The notes beneath the pieces were generated by a model. That model had not been told where the DNA came from, did no database searches, and was given only the letters and a program-made list of their open reading frames with translations. The position numbers were made by a program, and so were the translations under genes. This document shows, piece after piece, positions 62,050 through 64,000 of a stretch of 64,000 nt of DNA (position 1 is the stretch's first letter; the number at the start of each line of letters is the position of its first letter). The stretch comes from Actinocatenispora sp963815125 (GTDB lineage: Bacteria; Actinomycetota; Actinomycetes; Mycobacteriales; Micromonosporaceae), in NCBI GenBank assembly GCA_963815125.1, contig CAWFFM010000003.1:124001-188000 (forward strand), written 5' to 3'.

Positions 62050-62694
62050 ATGATCAGTACAGCTGCCCTGCTCGGGGTCGGCGCCGTTGCCCTGGGCATG
62101 GTGCTCACCCCCGGGCCGAACATGATGTACCTCGTCTCCCGCAGCATCACCCAGGGCCGCCGGGCCGGCATCGTGTCGCTCGCCGGCGTACTGCTCGGCT
62201 TCCTCGCCTACCTGACCGCCACCAACCTCGGGCTGTCGGTCGTGTTCGTCGCCGTACCGGAGCTGTACCTGGCGGTGAAACTGGCCGGCGCCTGCTACCT
62301 GGGCTGGCTGGCCTGGAAGGCGATCCGGCCCGGCGGGGTGTCGGTGTTCGTCCCGCAGGACCTGCCGGTGGACTCCGGCCGCCGGCTGTTCGCCATGGGC
62401 CTGCTGACCAACCTGCTCAACCCCAAGGCCGCGGTGATGTACCTGTCGCTGATCCCGCAGTTCGTCGACGTGTCGGCGGGCCACGTACTGGCCCAGGGGT
62501 TCCTGCTCGGTGGCGTGCAGATCGCGGTCAGCATGCTCGTCAACCTGAGCATCGTGGTCGCCGCCGGTGCGATCGCCGGGTTCCTCGCCGGCCGCCCCGG
62601 CTGGCTGCGGGCGCAGCGGTACCTGATGGGTACGGTGCTCGGCGCGCTCGCCGTGAAGCTCGCCACCGACCACGCCCGCCCGGCGCTCACCTGA
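62050..62694 (+). CDS. LysE-family exporter
   Basis: 214 residues. LTPGPNMMYLVSRSITQGRRAG is the LysE/RhtB signature; six hydrophobic segments follow with LLTNLLNPKAAVMYLSLIPQF. ATG 62050 with GGAG upstream. Exports an amino acid or analogue; partner regulator is the divergent MocR. Confidence 0.93.
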   Translation: MISTAALLGVGAVALGMVLTPGPNMMYLVSRSITQGRRAGIVSLAGVLLGFLAYLTATNLGLSVVFVAVPELYLAVKLAGACYLGWLAWKAIRPGGVSVFVPQDLPVDSGRRLFAMGLLTNLLNPKAAVMYLSLIPQFVDVSAGHVLAQGFLLGGVQIAVSMLVNLSIVVAAGAIAGFLAGRPGWLRAQRYLMGTVLGALAVKLATDHARPALT

Positions 62695-62741
62695 CCCGCT
62701 CAAGGCTCAGCCGGCACAGGGTGCCCGGCGAGACCCGGCGT

Positions 62742-63119
62742 TCAGCTGAACCGGATGCCGATCGTGCCGGTGCTGCCCCGGCGCAGCCAACTGCCGAACA
62801 GCGTCAGGTGGCCGGTGATGCCGTACCGGCGTCGGATCAGCCGCCGGGCCCGCGCACTGCCGGCCGCGTCGAGCAGTTCGCCACGCGCGGTCACCTCCTC
62901 ACCGGTCGGCTCACCGCGGAACGTGCACGGCGCGAGGCGTACCTCCGGATCGTTGCGCAGCCGCTTCACCTTGCCGGCGTCGCGCACCGTCCAGATCACC
63001 AGCCCGTCGCCGTCGGGCGCGTGCCAGACCGGGGTCGGTACCGCCGTGCCGTTCCGTCGGAACGTGGTGACCAGCACGTACTTGCCGGCCGCCAAAGTCT
63101 GTAGCGCGGACGCGTCCAT
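62742..63119 (-). CDS. PPOX-class F420-dependent oxidoreductase
   Basis: 125 residues of the split-barrel fold: KYVLVTTFRRNGTAVPTPVWHAPDGDGLVIWT, KVKRLRNDPEVRLAPCTFRGEPTGEEV, then RRLIRRRYG. Similar to TIGR03666-type F420 proteins. Starts 18 bp from the divergent kptA, so at least one of the two is probably leaderless. Confidence 0.9.
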   Translation of the reverse strand: MDASALQTLAAGKYVLVTTFRRNGTAVPTPVWHAPDGDGLVIWTVRDAGKVKRLRNDPEVRLAPCTFRGEPTGEEVTARGELLDAAGSARARRLIRRRYGITGHLTLFGSWLRRGSTGTIGIRFS

Positions 63120-63137
63120 CCGGTGAGGATATCCACG

Positions 63138-63671
63138 ATGGACGACCTCAAAGCCAGCAAGAAGCTCTCGTACGTGCTGCGGCACGCGCCGGAGAGCATC
63201 GGCATCACCCTCGACGAGGCCGGCTGGGTGCCGGTGGCCGACCTGCTCGCCGCGCTCGCCGCACGCGGCTGGGCGGTCTCCCCCGATCAGCTCGACCGCG
63301 TGGTCACCAGCAGCGACAAGCAACGGTTCGCGCTGGCCGACGGTCGGATCCGGGCCAACCAGGGGCACTCCGTACCGGTCCAGTTGGGTCTGGCGCCCTC
63401 GACACCGCCCGCCGAACTGTTCCACGGCACGGTGTCGCGGTCGCTGTCGGCGATCTGGGCCGAAGGGCTGGCCCGGGGCAACCGGCACCATGTGCACCTG
63501 TCCCCGGACCGGGAGACGGCGACCAGGGTCGGCGCCCGCCGTGGCCGGCCGGTGGTGCTCACCGTCGCGGCCGGGCAGATGCTGGCCGACGGGTACCTGT
63601 TCTACCGCAGCGCCAACGGGGTCTGGCTCACCGATGCGGTGCCGGCCCGCTATCTGTCCCTTTCCGGCTGA
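63138..63671 (+). CDS. kptA: RNA 2'-phosphotransferase (Tpt1/KptA)
   Basis: 177 residues. LSYVLRHAPESIGITLDEAGWVPV, ELFHGTVSRSLSAIWAEGL and RHHVHLSPDRETATRVGARRG hold the Arg-His-Arg-Arg catalytic set. Transfers an internal RNA 2'-phosphate to NAD+. In eukaryotes it finishes tRNA splicing; in bacteria the role is unsettled. ATG 63138 has AGGA eight bases upstream. Confidence 0.93.
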   Translation: MDDLKASKKLSYVLRHAPESIGITLDEAGWVPVADLLAALAARGWAVSPDQLDRVVTSSDKQRFALADGRIRANQGHSVPVQLGLAPSTPPAELFHGTVSRSLSAIWAEGLARGNRHHVHLSPDRETATRVGARRGRPVVLTVAAGQMLADGYLFYRSANGVWLTDAVPARYLSLSG

Positions 63672-63678
63672 CGTCTGC

Positions 63679-64000
63679 TCACCACTGCCCGAAGTGCAGT
63701 ACGTCGGCCGGTCGGCGGTGACCGCGGCGCAGCGACGGGGACCGCGGATCCGGTGCCCGGTAGCCGATCGTGATGGCGCCGATCGGGGTGTGGCCGGCCG
63801 GTACGCCGAACTCCCGCCGGAACGGCTCGACCCGGTCCACCGGGATGCCGAAGAAGCACGCACCGAGATCCTCGTCCACCACGGTGAGCAGCATGCTCAG
63901 CGCGGCGAAGCCGGTGTCGATGTGCCAGTACGGCATGGCCCACGCCGAGCTGTCGCGGTCCGTACGGCCCTTGTCCGGTTCGGCGTACCGGTCGAGATAG
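63679..64000 (-). CDS. Nitroreductase family protein (partial)
   Basis: C-terminal 106 residues only; the N-terminus lies beyond the window edge. YAEPDKG, WAMPYWHIDTGFAALSMLL, EDLGACFFGIPVDRVEPFRREFGVP and IGAITIGYRAPDPRS are typical of the FMN nitroreductase fold. Stop at 63679, 8 bp from the kptA stop (convergent). Confidence 0.85.
   Translation of the reverse strand, partial: YLDRYAEPDKGRTDRDSSAWAMPYWHIDTGFAALSMLLTVVDEDLGACFFGIPVDRVEPFRREFGVPAGHTPIGAITIGYRAPDPRSPSLRRGHRRPADVLHFGQW

Overview
The window is a high-GC actinobacterial chromosome segment. Strong third-position GC bias, many GTG starts, 4-nt ATGA/GTGA overlaps, leaderless starts, BldC, DUF3073, DUF3151, SigE-type ECF sigma factor and AmmeMemoRadiSam genes all point to Actinobacteria. 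A Micromonosporaceae-like organism fits best, but the genus cannot be named from the sequence alone. No tRNA, rRNA, CRISPR array, transposase or integrase was seen.

Left part (1-15.2 kb): ArsR regulator, tail-anchored Pro-rich protein, DedA membrane protein, then the bacterial RNA-repair pair Pnkp (2.6-5.2 kb) and Hen1 (10.2-11.6 kb). The pair is usually adjacent, but here about 5 kb of small accessory genes separates it: hydrolase and HTH regulator, methyltransferase, VOC protein, RHH repressor, DUF6886 and a RibD-like reductase. AmmeMemoRadiSam genes amrS and amrB, a stand-alone LigD-type polymerase domain and a quinol monooxygenase-like protein follow.

Catabolic block (15.9-25.5 kb): one tightly coupled operon under an IclR regulator. 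It encodes a sugar ABC importer, an uncharacterised 921-residue protein, a GH105 unsaturated uronyl hydrolase, KduI and KduD. It is best read as uptake and degradation of unsaturated uronate oligosaccharides of pectin/rhamnogalacturonan type.

Housekeeping block (25.5-60.5 kb): FAD oxidoreductase, methyltransferase, class II aldolase, phosphatase fusion, LOG protein, DUF3151, EspI-like ATPase and a DAGK-like protein, followed by a spread-out purine set (purA, purD, purB, purSQL, purF, purM). The segment purF-purM-DUF3073-valine/leucine dehydrogenase-hypothetical-bldC matches gene order known in Streptomyces. Between purM and DUF3073 sits a two-gene graspetide RiPP locus (precursor plus ATP-grasp ligase) with a divergent ferritin-like gene. 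The right end holds a MocR regulator with LysE exporter, an F420-type PPOX protein, KptA/Tpt1 and a nitroreductase cut by the window edge.

The most unusual structural signal is a family of four dispersed intergenic double-hairpin elements of about 140 bp (9.92, 15.42, 37.60 and 54.66 kb). Each is built from two inverted repeats with ends like GCATTTTCCCCGAA/TTCGGGGAAAATGC. Two copies are accompanied by a second palindromic repeat containing TCAAGAT, three by GTTGATCATGG motifs, and two directly abut short tandem repeats. The elements fall at boundaries between accessory and conserved gene blocks.
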